Shown: positions 34,710-48,235, numbered from the stretch's first letter. The stretch is DNA of 64,000 bases from Lithospermum erythrorhizon (GCA_019722365.1 JADFUC010000278.1:1116001-1180000), one strand, 5' to 3'. The notes: generated by a model from the letters alone, not told the origin. Translations and numbers: made by a program.

Positions 34710-37700
34710 TTTGTATGTAAGTCTACCTCTTCTTTGCTCGGTATTCTTCATTTGAGCCGTCAAAACCATGGCATGATCTGTTTTGTTTGTGTGAAGTACT
34801 AATGATGATGACGCAAACTATGTCCTGCATGTAATGTTTCTCTTTCATCTTTATATGAACATTATCTGATCTGTCTTATTATGATTGTGTTCTACAGTCT
34901 CCGGATATTCTCCATTGCGGCTGTAATGTGCATGTTTGTTGTGCTTCCTCTGAATTATTATGGTCAACAGAGGGAGCATGAAAAGGTCACAACTGAGTCT
35001 CTCAATATATTCTCAATTCAGAATATCGTTGAAGGCTCAAAATGGTATGGATATTTTAGTGACGTTCTCTTGCTTTAAATATTTGTGATTCTCATCAGTT
35101 CACTTTGTTCTATTTGCATTCAAATGAATCACATTTGGTGAGATTTCCAGGGCAGAGGTTAAACTTGATAATCCATGCTCTAGGTTGTAAGTTAGGCAAT
35201 TGAATACATGCTTCTAGAAAACATTGGATGTATGGTGTGATCCACTAAAATATCTTACGACTTGAATTGATCATATTATGCCTCGTATATTGAGAGTGTC
35301 ATGATATATCCAATCGTCTTGATCTTCTTTCAGGCTTTGGGCACACTGCTTCGCATTATATGTGATATCCTGCTTTGCTTGTTTTCTCCTCTACCATGTA
35401 AGGAATCCAGTTGATTTTTAATTTCGCTGCAATTAATATTTAGATATTGGCTTTCTCTCAAATTTCTTAATGCCCACTAAATTTTTTAAACTTGTTGATT
35501 AGGAGTACAAAACAATTTCACATATGAGGTTGGTGCATATTACGACATCCCTTTCAAGCCCATGTTATTTCTCAGTTTTGGTACGTGGCATTCCATGGTC
35601 TCCACAAGAATCATATGGTGAAGCTGTGGAAAAATTCTTTTCCAATTATTATGCCTCAAGTTATCTAGCACATCAAATGGTGTATCACTCTAGTACAATT
35701 CAGAAATTACTGGTAAGCAGCATTAGAGTTGATAGTATAGTACTATAATATGCTTATGGAAGAGAATCTACTGTCATATATTGAGTTACACATATAACAA
35801 GAGTCCTTCACAAAATTTTGAACGAACATATATAAATGTATTAAGCCTGTCTGCATGTATTCATATAACCAATGCCTGAGTTTGTTCCTTCTAGATTTCG
35901 TCTTCACTTCCTCTCAATTGTTACTGCTGCATGTCATGTCTTACAGTTGATTGTTTTACTGCAGAGTGATGCAGAAAAGATGTACCAAATATTCAAGTCT
36001 AAGCCTGCACAGAAACAATGTGATCCCAATTTTATGAGATGTGGCCTCTGTGGAGGAACTGCTCCATGCAAAAAAGTTTTTCATGTGCCTGATTTTGGTG
36101 GTACTGAATTAAGAGAAAAGGTTTTTTGCTCACATCTAAATTCCAATATTCGTTTGATTAATAAGCCAATATGTGATGGTGACATCTCTTTTTACTTCTT
36201 TAGAAAGTCCTAATTTCTATGAGAAAACTTGCCAATTCTTGGTTTCACGTCTCTTATAGTGTCATCTGTTACTCAAATTAACCTTAACACAATTCCCTGA
36301 TTGTTTGAGGTTATAGCGGATCTGTATGACTGCATGTAGCTTTTTCTTGCTATTATCACAATATACAGACTGTTGGTAGTCTTCAAACATATTGTACCTT
36401 ACACTAGCCATTCTAATTACTCTCCAATTCATTTAGTTGATTTTTTTTCTTTGAATATCTGGTTTACTACATTATTAAAAATTTCAAAAAGATAGGAGTA
36501 TTATGATTATTTTTAGAAGAATTCCATATGAATTTTAAAATTGATTAGAATGAGGAATAAAAAGCAATTCTTGATCAAAGCTTCACCTTGAAAGCCAAAA
36601 AAGTCGATTAAATTGAATTGGAGGGAGTACTTAATAAGAGGTCACTGAAAATGTTCTCTTGAATAACAGAATTCATTTTCCATTATTCTTTAACTGGTTT
36701 TAGGCTCTAGTCCATTAATTTCTCATCTCAAGTTGTTAGGTATTTCATACTTGCCAATCTCCAGTAGTCCTGTTTAAGTGTTGGATTAAACTATTTTTTT
36801 TCCTGGCATGTTCAATTGTTTTTCCATCTATTAAGCAGCTTTAGTTGGAACACTATTTATGTTATGAGTTAGGAGCTGTTGATTTTTTTTTTTGCACATA
36901 TATGTCTATACACTACATCTAGATATATTGAAAATATGTTAATTTTCCACGAATGTGGTCTCTGCCATTATTTCTTTGAGCCTGAAATCATTAACCTGTG
37001 TTGAAGCCCAAGGATGATGTATTGCCAGCAGAGAATCAGTCTTATGCTTCCAAGACCATGTGAACTCTGTGTTTCCACAATGAAAAGATCATGATAAGAT
37101 ATACTTTATCCCCCTAATGCATCACATACTTTGAACAGTTACCCCTAAAAGTATTTATCTTAACAAGTAGCAGTTTAATTATCTGAAATCAACAAATTAT
37201 CCCTTTACGCTAATCTTATTTGATATAATCAAATACCCCATCCGTAATTTTCCATGCCTACAACTTGTTAGTTGCTTGAGGGTGATGAAAAACTATGAGA
37301 GCATAGCATGCATAGTAGTTGGTTTGAGTTTTATTTGTAATGAAAATTTATGCTATCTGTTGATTAGTCAATCCTTAGTGTTTTGGGGTAAATTTATCGT
37401 GCTAATTACTTCAAGGGGGTATTTGTGAAGCAGGTAATATTTTTCGGGGATAAATGTGGGTTGGTGACTTTGGTCAAGGATGATGTATTTTGCTGCCTTC
37501 CATGTCTATGAAATGCTTCTTTTTCATGTCATTAGCTCCATGAGTTTGGCATGCCAGTGTTTGAAGTAGCTACATTTTGATGCAGGAATGCGCAGCTGCT
37601 TTTGTTTTTTTCAGATCTCGTTATGCGGCTTTAGTTGCTTCTCAGTCTCTTCAATCATCCCTTCCCATGTCGTGGGTCACAGATGCAGCACCTGAACCAT

Positions 37701-40571
37701 GTGATGTCTATTGGTCAAACCTTCGAGTGCCATATCGAATCTTCTGGGTCCGAAGGATATCAGTTCTTATTGCATCTATTGTTGTTGTAGCATTCTACAT
37801 GGCTCCTGTTGTACTTATTCAAACCCTAACTAAAGCTGAGAAGCTGCAGAAGGTTCTTCCATTTCTAAAAGAAGTTACAAATAGGTATCCTACTCTGCCT
37901 CTCTTGCACTAAGTTATGCTCGATTTAATTGGCGGTAGTTGCTATTGCTCTTTTTGCGTTAATAGTATCATTGAAGGAGACAATTTGATTTCTGAAATAT
38001 GTTCACTATTGTGCACTTGCATACACAATAAATTACCGCTTCAGATGATGAAGCTCGAAACGGATTAGAAAGACATTACTTTTCTGGATCCCAATGGATC
38101 TTAGGAAGTTCTCTTTCTTGACTGGAATTTTAAATTCTGAAAAATAAATTATGATGTTTAAACTTTAAAATGGGAGACATTACTTTTCTGGATCCCAATG
38201 GATCTTAGGAAGTTCTCTTTCTTGACTGGATTTTTAAATTCTGAAAAATAAATTATGACGTTTAAACTTTAAAATGGTCTTCTGATAGATCCGAGGACGA
38301 AAGAAATTTCATTGTCATTTGTGCCTGAATAAGCTGCATAGGACAAAATAAAATGAATTTAGATAATCATTGATATAACAAAACCAATTAGAAAAGCTGC
38401 CGAAGTTTTGCGCCACTGCCTTTTCTAAGGCTACCTTTTATGGTGATTTTCAAAATCAAGTCATCATTAAACTCTTTCATCGCATGTTAAAGATTTAAGA
38501 GATGATGTTGAATTTTGATGATTGGAAGTGAGGGCAACTCAGTAGTTGAAAATTTTCATTTCCCCCCTGCCTCGTTGTGTTGTTGTTTGCTTGAGTTAGA
38601 CTGGTGAGTTTACAACTTCCATACTCTTTTACTTGCAGGAATTTCATAGTGCAGATTTTCACTGGATACCTCCCGAGTGTTATATTAATGTTATTTCTGT
38701 ATCTGGTCCCCCCAATTATGTTCTTCTTCTCCACCTTAGAGGGTCCTATATCTCGCAGCAGTAGGAAAAGGAGCGCATGCATCAAAATCTTGTTATTTTT
38801 AGTTTGGAATGTTTTCTTTGGGAATATTCTATCTGGGTCTGTACTTGACCGGTTGGGAAGAGCTAGCAATGCAGGACAAATTCCTAGCCAGTTGGCCAAA
38901 GCAGTGCCAGAACAGGTAGTGTTGTATCTTTGCTTGCACTCCTATATACTGACCTTGGACCTGTAATTTTCTTAGTATTGGATTTATTTAACGTACTTGT
39001 TTCTTGTATAGTTTAATACTTTTAGCATTTAGGATCGATAAGTTGTTTCAAATTTACTGATGAGCTTTCTTGTTGATTTAATATCACAACTGAAATATAT
39101 CAATGCCAACTCATATTTTCTTTTTATTTTCCAGGATAAATTTTTCATGACTTATATAATGACATCAGGATGGGCAAGTTTGTCTGCTGAACTCATACGG
39201 CCATTTGGTCTTCTATGTAACGCTTTCTACCGGTTTATTCTGAGGAACAAGGATGCGTCAACTTATGGCACTTTGACTTTTCCGTACCACATAGAAGTTC
39301 CTAGAGTTCTCTTCTTTGGGCTTTTGGGCTTCATATATTCGGTCTTTTCTCCTCTCATGTTGCCCTTTGTGCTGATTTACTTTTGCCTTGCCTACATTGT
39401 TTATCGGAATCAGGTCAGCATGGTTTTATAGTTTGAGCCTTCTTTCTTTGTTAAATGCATTGACTGATTTATGATATATGTCCATGCACTATTTTTTCTA
39501 TGGTTCATCTTTACTACTTGCGGCCCTTTTTTGTTTGAATTGTGTCAGAGTTAAATTGTGTAATTCCTAGCTAATTTAACTTGCTTATGGTGTGATTTTA
39601 TCAGTTAAACAAGCTGATGGTCTGTTGTGCTTGTGGAGTGACAATTGAAGTGTTCCTTTTCAGATTCTAAATGTTTACGAGACGAAATACCAAAGTGGAG
39701 GACTATATTGGCCTATAATTCATACCACAACCATTTTTTCTTTGGTGGTAACACAATTAATAGCTCTGGGAATGTTTGGTCTCAAAAAGTCCGCTGTTGC
39801 TTCAGGTTTCATGGTTCCACTGATCATCTGCACAATTGTCTTCTATGCATTCTGCAGAGAAAAGTTTCATCATATTTTTACGAAGACTCCTGTACAGGTA
39901 TATATCACTACTACTTATTGGCAAGGACTATGTTATATGTTGTATCTATGTGGACTGTGGAGTATGGAAAGTAGGTGGGGGGTGCAAATATAATGAACTT
40001 GGTCGTTTTCAATTTAGTACTCTACTCAAATTTAAAATATTGCTCTGCCTATTTTCCACTTATCTTACAATTAGGGGGGAAGTTCTTCCCTTATTCATGA
40101 TGTGATGGATTTGCTGCACAGATAATCATTGAGATGGACCGGCAAGATGTGATGTGTAGTAGGACGGAAGAGGTTCTTAAGAATTTGTCATCGGCATATT
40201 GTCAATTGACTTGCATTGCCCCTGAAAAAGAAAGTCTTCCGGATGACTCTGGGATGGGAGTATTAACTTGTATTACGGTTGAAGAAGAAAGGTGTTTGGA
40301 TGATTCTGGGAAGGGAAAATCAACTTGTATTACAGTGGGAGAAGAAAGTAATCAGGCAACATCAGCTTGTATCATGGTGGGGAAAGAAAGTTGGCAGGAT
40401 GTCTCTGGGAAGGGAGCATCAACTTGTATCACAGAGGGAGAAGGAAGTCGTCCAGGTGACTCTGGGAAGAGAGAATCAACTTGTATTACAGTGGTAGAAG
40501 AAAGCTATCCGGATGACGCTAGGAATAGAGAATCAACTTGCATTACAGTGGGGAGAAGCAAGTCGTGTTGA
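33977..40571 (+). CDS. RXW8: CSC1-like/OSCA-type channel, RXW8-like, ten exons
   Basis: Exons 33,977-34,254; 34,898-35,044; 35,334-35,397; 35,503-35,712; 35,965-36,120; 37,586-37,884; 38,639-38,915; 39,135-39,413; 39,664-39,897; 40,122-40,571. These give 2,394 nt and 797 residues with every junction in frame. It starts MLLSALLTSAGINTAVCV (TM0), followed by RIFSIAAVMCMFVVLPLNYYG (TM1), the cytosolic DUF4463/RRM-like segment with PEPCDVYWSNL, then the DUF221 core (YLPSVILMLFLYLVPP, FFMTYIMTSGW, PFGLLCN, FPYHIEVPRVLFFGLLG). OSCA/CSC1 proteins are osmosensitive or mechanosensitive cation channels in plant membranes; RXW8 is the closest relative that I recall. The loop between CGLCGG and ECAAAF is about ten residues shorter than in Arabidopsis. 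The C-terminal tail is a tandem repeat and ends early through an extra G (see separate entries). Confidence 0.92.
34664..34703. repeat. (CA)n microsatellite in RXW8-like intron 1
   Basis: About 20 uninterrupted CA units. A useful length marker. It gives a false Val/Cys-repeat frame on the minus strand. Confidence 0.97.
38071..38277. repeat. 104-bp tandem duplication in RXW8-like intron 6
   Basis: agacattacttttctggatc begins unit 1 at 38,071 and unit 2 at 38,175. Both continue through ttaggaagttctctttcttg to a tttaaactttaaaatgg end, with two or three differences. The high identity suggests a recent duplication. Confidence 0.95.
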
Positions 40572-40593
40572 TGACTCCGGGAAGGGAGAATCA
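40209..40593 (+). repeat. 57-bp minisatellite encoding the RXW8-like C-terminal tail
   Basis: Seven units in frame, each 19 residues except one of 14: TCIAPEKESLPDDSGMGVL (40,209), then units starting TCITVEEERCL (40,266), TCITVGEESNQ (40,323, short), ACIMVGKESWQ (40,365), TCITEGEGSRP (40,422), TCITVVEESYP (40,479) and TCITVGRSK (40,536). The common pattern is TCITVxEESxxDDSGKxxS. Unit 7 has GGGG (40,550-40,553) where unit 3 has GGG, which shifts the frame and stops translation at 40,571. In the other frame the unit continues EASRVDDSGKGES and then ends LETAALGN at about 40,635. Confidence 0.93.
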
Positions 40594-40639
40594 TCAAATT
40601 TTGATGCATTAGAGACGGCAGCTCTGGGTAATTAATTAT

Positions 40640-41211
40640 GGCGTTTGAAGTATAAAGTTTGTTTAGTTATTGTGCAGAATTTATACTTGGTACCAATTAT
40701 TCCAAGGGTTTATTCAGATGACTGTGTACAAAAATGTGAAAGTAAAGATGATGATCATTCAGCTGTATAAAAATTTAGTTCCTTGGAGTTCCTTTCTTTG
40801 ATTTTTGAAGACTATGGAGTAAAAGCATATATATTTCATTGTATGAACCCAATAATAAACTCGAAACCATGAACACATTATCCCTTTTAATAATCTATTC
40901 ATCTCTATTAATTTATGTGAAATTATTTTCATATTCCGATATGAATGAATGGTGTAACATAATTCTTTAGAAGTTGCATGATTAAACAAATTCTTGTAAT
41001 TTATTTAATTATACAGAGTATTGGAAATTAACAATTTTCAGCCAAATGGATTTATGAAACTTAGAAATTATACATGAAATTTGATATCTTTAAAAAAAAG
41101 TTGAGAATAACACAATAATGTAGTGTTCTTTGTACATTATTTTATTCCAAATATTAGCCATGTAATATAAAATGCAGCACCCATACATTTTGTTATTACA
41201 TCAGACTCGTC
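40640..41211. other. 3' regions of convergent RXW8-like and AAP6-like genes
   Basis: AT-rich, no gene. It should contain both 3' UTRs, with an AATAAA-type signal at 40,851 (ccaataataaac). Nothing else noted. Confidence 0.5.
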
Positions 41212-44200
41212 CTATGGATCTTGAAAGGGAGTGAATGACTTAACATCATGGGCCAAGCCTTGAATGGATCCAGCAGCAGCCACAAGAGATACAAACAAAC
41301 AAGCCCAACTCAAGACCTTGAGCCAAACCCATTTAGAGGAAAACTTTGGTATTTTATGTTGGGCTATGTGCATCTCAATTGGGAAATATACTGTTAATGG
41401 ATAGAAAGAGGCTGCTCCAATTAGGCCCAAGAAATCATTGAAGAAAGGGAAAATCATGGCAATTACTGATGTTATTGCCACATAAGTTGTCCTCCATACT
41501 AATCTGAAGAAATTGATGTTGAAATTTCCATAGCAAGGGATATTGATGCCATGCTCTGCGGTAATGAATTTGTTGTCTGCCCATCTCTTGCTGCAATAAG
41601 TTTCTACAAACCCAAATATAGGTTGGCAAAACACCTGCAAAATAATGATGTCATAAACAAGTAAATATGTTAGAGATGTTCGAAAGGTAAAATTACCTGA
41701 TACGCTCCAACGAGGTGGATAGCAATGCAGACATTAGCAAAGTCGATGAGCCAAAAAGGTTCATAGAAACCAAATCCAGTGAGGAAATTTCCAGGAGCAT
41801 TGTTTCCAAAAGCAGCATAACCAATTGTACCACAAAGAACATAGAACATTGTCGTTGTCATCACCCCGACTAATGATGCTTTTTTCATCACTTTGTTCTC
41901 TGCCGGTGCTGATTTCAATGTATCCTGCCAATTATTATTCGTTATTTAATTCAAATTTAAAGATTTGGCCCTCCCATTTTTCTATAATTTTAAATTATTT
42001 TTTATAATTGATGGGACTTTTGTGTTCAAAATTATATATTTTGTGTAAAAATATTAATTAGTTTAGGGACACACCAATCAACTTTCGAAAATGTTGATTA
42101 AGTGAATATTGAATTAGGTGTTAATATAAAAATAAATATATATGTATATATATTTTAGAAAAATGGGTAAGTTAAATCAAATGAGTGTGGATATATATGT
42201 ACATGCATGTGCGTATACATATTTAGAATCAAGCTAAAAGGTGATGAAGTATGCTTTCTAACTTTGAACTTGTAAAAAGCAAAAACACATACAATGGTCC
42301 GAAAATATTGATGCTAAATTATGCAATGGTCCAAGAACAATAATTAGTTAAATTAAACCATGCACTGAAAAGTAGAACGATTAAAGATATAAAAAAAATA
42401 GCAAAAGGGAAAAGGGAATGTGTTCGAAAGTGAGAAATGGAAAATATTCGGAGAAAATGACACTAGTGCTATATATCGCTAGTCCTTATCAACCAATAGC
42501 GAGGAGGAATGTATAATAATATTCCTTCCAATAATTCCATCATAAAATACATTAAAAATTCTAAATTTGATATACATATTTTATCAAATTAAATATTATA
42601 AAATAACTTTAAAACTATCCGAGTTCATTTTTTTTTACATACAGTTTGCACGGAATAAACGTATGTATGTACGTAATATATGGTTGTATCAATTAGCAAA
42701 CTTTATATATGTTTGAAATTAAAATCATGATATTCTTTTGACCATGATTGTTAACAAAATTCTTCATAACACATTCAATTATTTCACGAACATACATAGA
42801 AATATCCGAATTTATCGCTTATAGCGAATTTATACGTTACGTTTGAATATAAAGTTCAACTACTTTTGGAGGACCATTCATCTTTGTCTAGCTATATGCA
42901 GCGAGTTGAAGCTGAATATTTCCCTCATTCTCTATCTATAATTATATTCTTTGAAGGAATATATAATCGCTTTTTTCAAAGATTATCTTTCCATCTTAGT
43001 TGGTTTGGCCTCATCTATCTTTATTACGTGAGCTGTTGGAATGAGTATATGTCTTTGCTGAACATATTAGATAAATATCAAGTAGCTCACATGTACAACT
43101 CTTATATGTAACTTATTAGAATTTTAATAAAAAGTTCTAAATCATTATATACTATTCCTCTAAATGAAAGATTTGTTTATACGTCAAAATCATTGAAGTT
43201 TGACCCTTAATTTAGTCATCTTTAAGTATTTATTTGTTAGTATTATTGTACAACATCATAACAAGTAATTATGTAATGTATATATATTATCTAATTTATT
43301 AATACTTTAATATAAATAAAAAGTTAAACGAATGAATTATTGAATTGCATCAACAATAGATTGACTTTCTTATTAGTTTTTTTATGAAGTTATATTATTA
43401 ATAGTTAAAAGACTGAAAATTGGAGGATATATATCTTGATTCATCAAATAATAAGGGCACGTACAAGGATGGATGCATGGGACAAGCATCTATCACGGAT
43501 TGATATATAATAATATATATATCTGCTACCGACTTGCATCTATGCGCATGAGCCTAAGGATAGTACTAATACTATAATGTATATGTACACAATTGGCCAA
43601 AGCATAAATATATTAGGGAGTATAAAGTATTAATACGGTAGTATTGAAAAATAAAATACAGATCGAAGTTGGAAGAGAGACGTATTTGCTAACCTGTATT
43701 TCAATTAGAACAGTTGAATAAGCATATGCAAATGCTATATCACCAATGGCTTGGAATGTTTGCCAAACCTTTTCCGACCCTGTCACGTCCAACCCTACTT
43801 CTACTCCTGTTATACTTGTCCGTGCATCATGCCCTCCTCCTTCACAATAAAAATTAAATTAAATATTATAGTATATAAGAATTTAGGATGCAAGCAAGAA
43901 TTAGTTATTTAACTAAGAGTTACTAATTTATTTTATTCATCAATTTAAAATAAAATTAAAAATTATGATTCAATTGTCGTAACATATCCAATTTAAATAA
44001 ATTGATAATTTATAAAATAATAAAATAGATGATTCAAAATCTGCCGAACTCACCGACAACTTTAGCTATGGAAAGGCCAAGACCAATAGAGGCATAAGTA
44101 AAGGACATGACCGCAGCAACAATGGAAAGCCATGAAAGTTCGCTGAAATTAGGGATTTGGCTGAGAATGATTTGAATAACAGCAAATATGGCCATGAAGG

Positions 44201-45929
44201 GGTAATTTGACACTGAACACTTGTCATCATGTCCATTCTTGTGAAAGCAATTCGACCTCTTTACGGCACTGAAGTCAAAATCACACACATCAAGACAATA
44301 GACAATTTATTGATCATAAGCCTAATAATTCCTAACATTACAACTAACGAAATGATTTAATCTTTTGGTTGTCAAAGATGCCTTGGAATAAAGAGCTTTC
44401 GATCAAGACAATAAGAAAAGTCCAAGGATTTTCAATGATGGGGGTCCATTTTTGACTACTTACACCATACTAATAGATGCAGTGATTGTGTATCCGATTG
44501 TTACTCCCACAAGATTCCCATATTGAGCTAGTCCACACAGTTGAACCTTGAAGCCTCCTGTAGGAACACACACAAACAAGGCTCATCGTTTATTATTTCA
44601 AAGAAAGTAAACTTAAGTCTTAAATGCCTCGAGGTTCAAGAGCTCATCAGACAACTATTACAGAGCTTATTTAAGATAACAAATTAAATGATATATGGCT
44701 CTCTTATTACATGTATGATTAATATGCATTCAATTCTTTCATTATTTTGAAATTTTCAATATATTGGTAGGGGTTTAAACACTACTGAGTACTGACATAA
44801 CTAATAATTACTGAATTTCAAAGAGGGATTTGAACTCTCATTAGAAGGCTCGAGCACACATACATGACACATGTTAGTATAGTCTAACCAATTTATCTCC
44901 CAACTACCATTTTTCATTGCATATAATGAAACTGATTGTTCCAAATAACACTACCTATTTTAACAATTTTATCGGCTTATTATTCACTAGAACTTCGAGT
45001 GTACCGGCCCATCTTATTAATACGTACGGAGTACTATAAATTTTTGTGCTTTCTTAAAATAAGAGAAACACTTTTATCCGTTTCACTCTAACTCATCTTT
45101 GAGCATATATAGCTACTTTACACTGTCTAAAAATAGGGATTAGAAAATTCTATATGCATGTTGCAATTATTATTAGAATAACATGAAGTACAATTTACTC
45201 TTTTTGATAAAATAACTTATTAATAACTATGTCCCTAAAAGATTGTCCAGTTTATTTTAAATTAAAACTAGTTCGAATAGTTACCTAAATGAGCACGGAC
45301 CACATCCATGTAAGTATAGTTTCTCTTGCCGGAAACAGGGCCGGGAGATCTATAACAATCGGCCAGAAGCGTCGAAGTGAAATATGTGATAAATGAAAAG
45401 GTCATGAGTACCAACGGTCCAGCCACCCATCCCAGCTGAGCTATGGCCCATGCTAGAGATAACACTCCGGAACCAATCACGGCGGTGATAATATGAGCAC
45501 TTGCAGTTAACAATGTCCCTTCAATTTCATAACAAAATTAGAATATACATAAATCTTGTTATTAGAAAAAATTGAGCAAAATAGTATAGAACCGTAGAGC
45601 TAATTGCAGTTTGGATCCCAGATAATGGAACATAGTTGCAATTTAATCCTAGATACTAGTACATAATTACAGTTTAGCTAACAAAATGACATAAATGTTA
45701 CGTTGTAGCATGGTCCTCAAGACTCCAACGAATAAAAAAGTTAGATTTGAACGATAAAAGTATAATTGAGGGTTACAACTAACTATATATAACCAATAAA
45801 TTTGGAAGAAATGAGTATATACATACCAGTTCGTTTCTCGCGGCCATCGTCGTCGAAGTTCTTACTCGGAGGCCCTAGTTCTTGTGACATCGTCTGCTCT
45901 AAATACATTCCCTTCTTTTGATCAGTCAT
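41212..45929 (-). CDS. AAP6: Amino acid permease, AAP6-like, seven exons
   Basis: Exons (5' to 3'): 45,929-45,827; 45,518-45,285; 44,557-44,464; 44,268-44,054; 43,839-43,694; 41,924-41,697; 41,634-41,212. Total 1,443 nt and 480 residues, the normal family length, all GT-AG and in frame. The cytosolic start ends NFDDDGREKRTG, followed by the AAAP core: TASAHIITAVIGSGVLSLAW (TM1), KRNYTYMDVVRAHLGG, QYGNLVGVTIGYTITASISM, VKRSNCFHKNGHDDKC, TFQAIGDIAFAYAYSTVLIE, GYAAFGNNAPGNFLTGFGFY, MIFPFFNDFLGLIGAASFYP and end FTPFQDP. AAPs are plasma-membrane proton-coupled importers of neutral and acidic amino acids; AAP6 in Arabidopsis is a high-affinity form tied to xylem uptake. Closest to AAP6 by recall (its end is FKPFQAP). 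No defects seen. Intron 5 (41,925-43,693) is the largest, AT-rich and empty. Confidence 0.95.
44750..44915. repeat. Possible tRNA-related scrap in AAP6 intron 2
   Basis: gggatttgaactctcatt (44,826) resembles a reversed pol III B box, and ctaaccaatttatctcc (44,884) a reversed A box, about 55 bp apart. Might be an old SINE. Weak. Confidence 0.25.
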
Positions 45930-46048
45930 TTTATTTTCTAAATAGATGATTTATAATGTAATATGTTAGACTAGGAGTATATGATTGTATTTTAGGATGA
46001 GGAGAGGTGTTTGCTGGAGATGTATGGCAAACTTATTGATGTAGTGAT

Positions 46049-46058
46049 TATTTATAGA
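46049..46058 (-). promoter_or_regulatory. Candidate TATA box of the AAP6-like gene
   Basis: On the sense strand the context is CCTCTATAAATAATC, about 120 bp upstream of the ATG at 45,929. Composition and distance are right for a plant TATA box. Confidence 0.45.
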
Positions 46059-46202
46059 GGATTTATAAGGCCAAGAAAAGAGTGTGATTCACACAAGTAG
46101 ACAACTAAAGCTTAAGGGTAGGGAATAGAAGATATGGGTGAATTATTATTTGTGACATCTGGGTTGATTTCTTTGAATATTTTAGAGGTTTGGTCTAACA
46201 TA

Positions 46203-46215
46203 AGTCAATGGTCAA
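46203..46215 (-). promoter_or_regulatory. Paired W-box motifs upstream of AAP6-like
   Basis: The sense strand reads TTGACCATTGACT, two TTGAC cores one base apart, about 145 bp upstream of the TATA box. Closely paired W boxes are typical WRKY factor targets. Short motifs, so chance is possible. Confidence 0.3.
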
Positions 46216-48235
46216 CTCCGACTTTCGTGTCAATTTTGATGAAAGTAATTTACTTTTTATGTCATTCTCTGATTGTCCGGGAAAGCTTCACTACTGTTAC
46301 AATTATTTAAGAAAATTGATCATTTACTTATGTTTTGTGTCTCATGTTTAAAAATTTATATATAGTATTTTATGAACATCAAGAGCATTTAAAATAAAAT
46401 ATAATCATTTAATATATGTTGTACGTATAATTTTGTTAATAAATTAATGAAAGAAACATCACATGTTATATATAAAGGATGTATAGATGATTATCTTGTA
46501 CATGATAGTATCATTTTCTTAAGAAATAAATAGAACACGATGCATATATACACATTCATTTATGAAGTTAATTTATTTTAAATTATAATCTCTTAGATAG
46601 AACAAAATTTTCATTCCATCTTTTAAAATAAGTCATTTGACGCCAATTTATTTGTACATATATATTGTAACAAAATATAAAGAGCATATATATCATTAGA
46701 TGGTCATTAAATTATATTCTTACATTATATTTTTTGAGAGTTTGAGACTTACTAAGACACAAATAACGAAATACATAATTTTTAACTAAAATAGTTGTGA
46801 GTAGTTAAGTACAAAGAAAAATATACAGATACGTAAATTTCTAACTGTTAATGCGTAGAAGAAGCGCTATAAAAGTTGTTAGTAATACGCTCCAACAAAA
46901 GTAGGCCTTAGACTTTAAAAGCAGGCCATATACCACCAAATTATTAAATACTAATGGAGTAATTATTGAATGAAAAAGCTAGGACTGTAACCATTTGTAC
47001 AAGTTTCAGTAAGAAAATTTTAAAAAATTCACACAACCACTCTGTAAGACAATGTGTGCAAATGAGAAACTGATTGTAAAGATTGATTCCTAACGAGTTT
47101 GAGAATTTATATGTGAATGTCTCATATTAAAAAAATAGGAGAGACTGTATCACTATATAAAGTTTATAATCACTTTAATAGAGTAATTAGCTTTGGTATT
47201 ACCATTTCAGCTTATAAAGTTTGTGAATATCTTCATGGACAAGGTCTCATTCGATTAAATAATTTCTTACACTATTATCGATGAAACAATGAAAACATAA
47301 TAGTCGGTAGGTCACTTAAATTGAATCTGATGATGGAGAATAATAAAAAAATATAAAATAGCAAAAAAAAGGGAATCATGTAAGAAGAGAGTTTCAAAGC
47401 ATTTAAGAATATGGGAATTATTATTTCAAGAAAATTGAGAAATTTTAAGTGGACATAATAAGGTTCGGTAATTCATGATTGCATGTGGTATCCACCTCTG
47501 ATGGTGCTTGAAGCAGAGGTCCTTAGTCTTCTAAGGGGTCCCAATAACCAATACCTCTTTACCTTTTAAATTTGGTCCTAACTAGTAGCCATTGAAAATG
47601 AAACAACACGATTTACGCTAGACATAAATTATTGAAGATTCTAAGGTAAAATAAATGACGCTGTTGGCGGACTCTTGTCTTCTTTTAATTTCTTGTTGTC
47701 AGTATTTTCAATTCATTCTTATTAATTTCAACTAAATATTACTCCGTAGTAACTATCAATTATTCGTTCATCAACCTTTATTTTACTTGGCATGATAACT
47801 TAAATTACATGAACTTGTTTCCTTAATTTTCCTATCTTGTCCATTACATAAAATTAATAATTAAATTGATCCCAGCTCTTTATGATGAATTTATATAGAG
47901 TACAATCAAAACAGTAGTCAAATTGATTACAAATCATATGGAATCTTCAGGTCATTGGTGCGTTAGCTTTCGAATCCCGATTAGATTTGTTCCAAACGTC
48001 CAAATGAAGTTTTCTTCGGGTATTCTTTTAAGTTAACATTATTACATGATTCTAAACTTTTGGTCGACAGGAAAAAAATCTATTCATAGTGTATATAAAT
48101 CAAACATTCCTACAAAGATAAGCATAAATCGCTAGCACCGCCATAAAAAACGCTCCTCCTAGAGTAGCTGTTAAGATCTAATAAGACATTATTACATTCT
48201 TAAACTTCACTGATATAACATATAGCATATGCATA
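46216..48235. other. AT-rich intergenic stretch
   Basis: No gene or recognisable element was found. Confidence 0.5.

Noticed and set aside
34563..34769. Minus frame with (VC)n
   Set aside because: Translation of the (CA)n microsatellite in an RXW8-like intron.
38495..38899. 134-codon minus frame
   Set aside because: Lies opposite RXW8-like exon 7, which is clearly coding on the plus strand.
42866..43111. 81-codon plus frame inside AAP6 intron 5
   Set aside because: No recognisable family or splice context; low-complexity AT-rich DNA.
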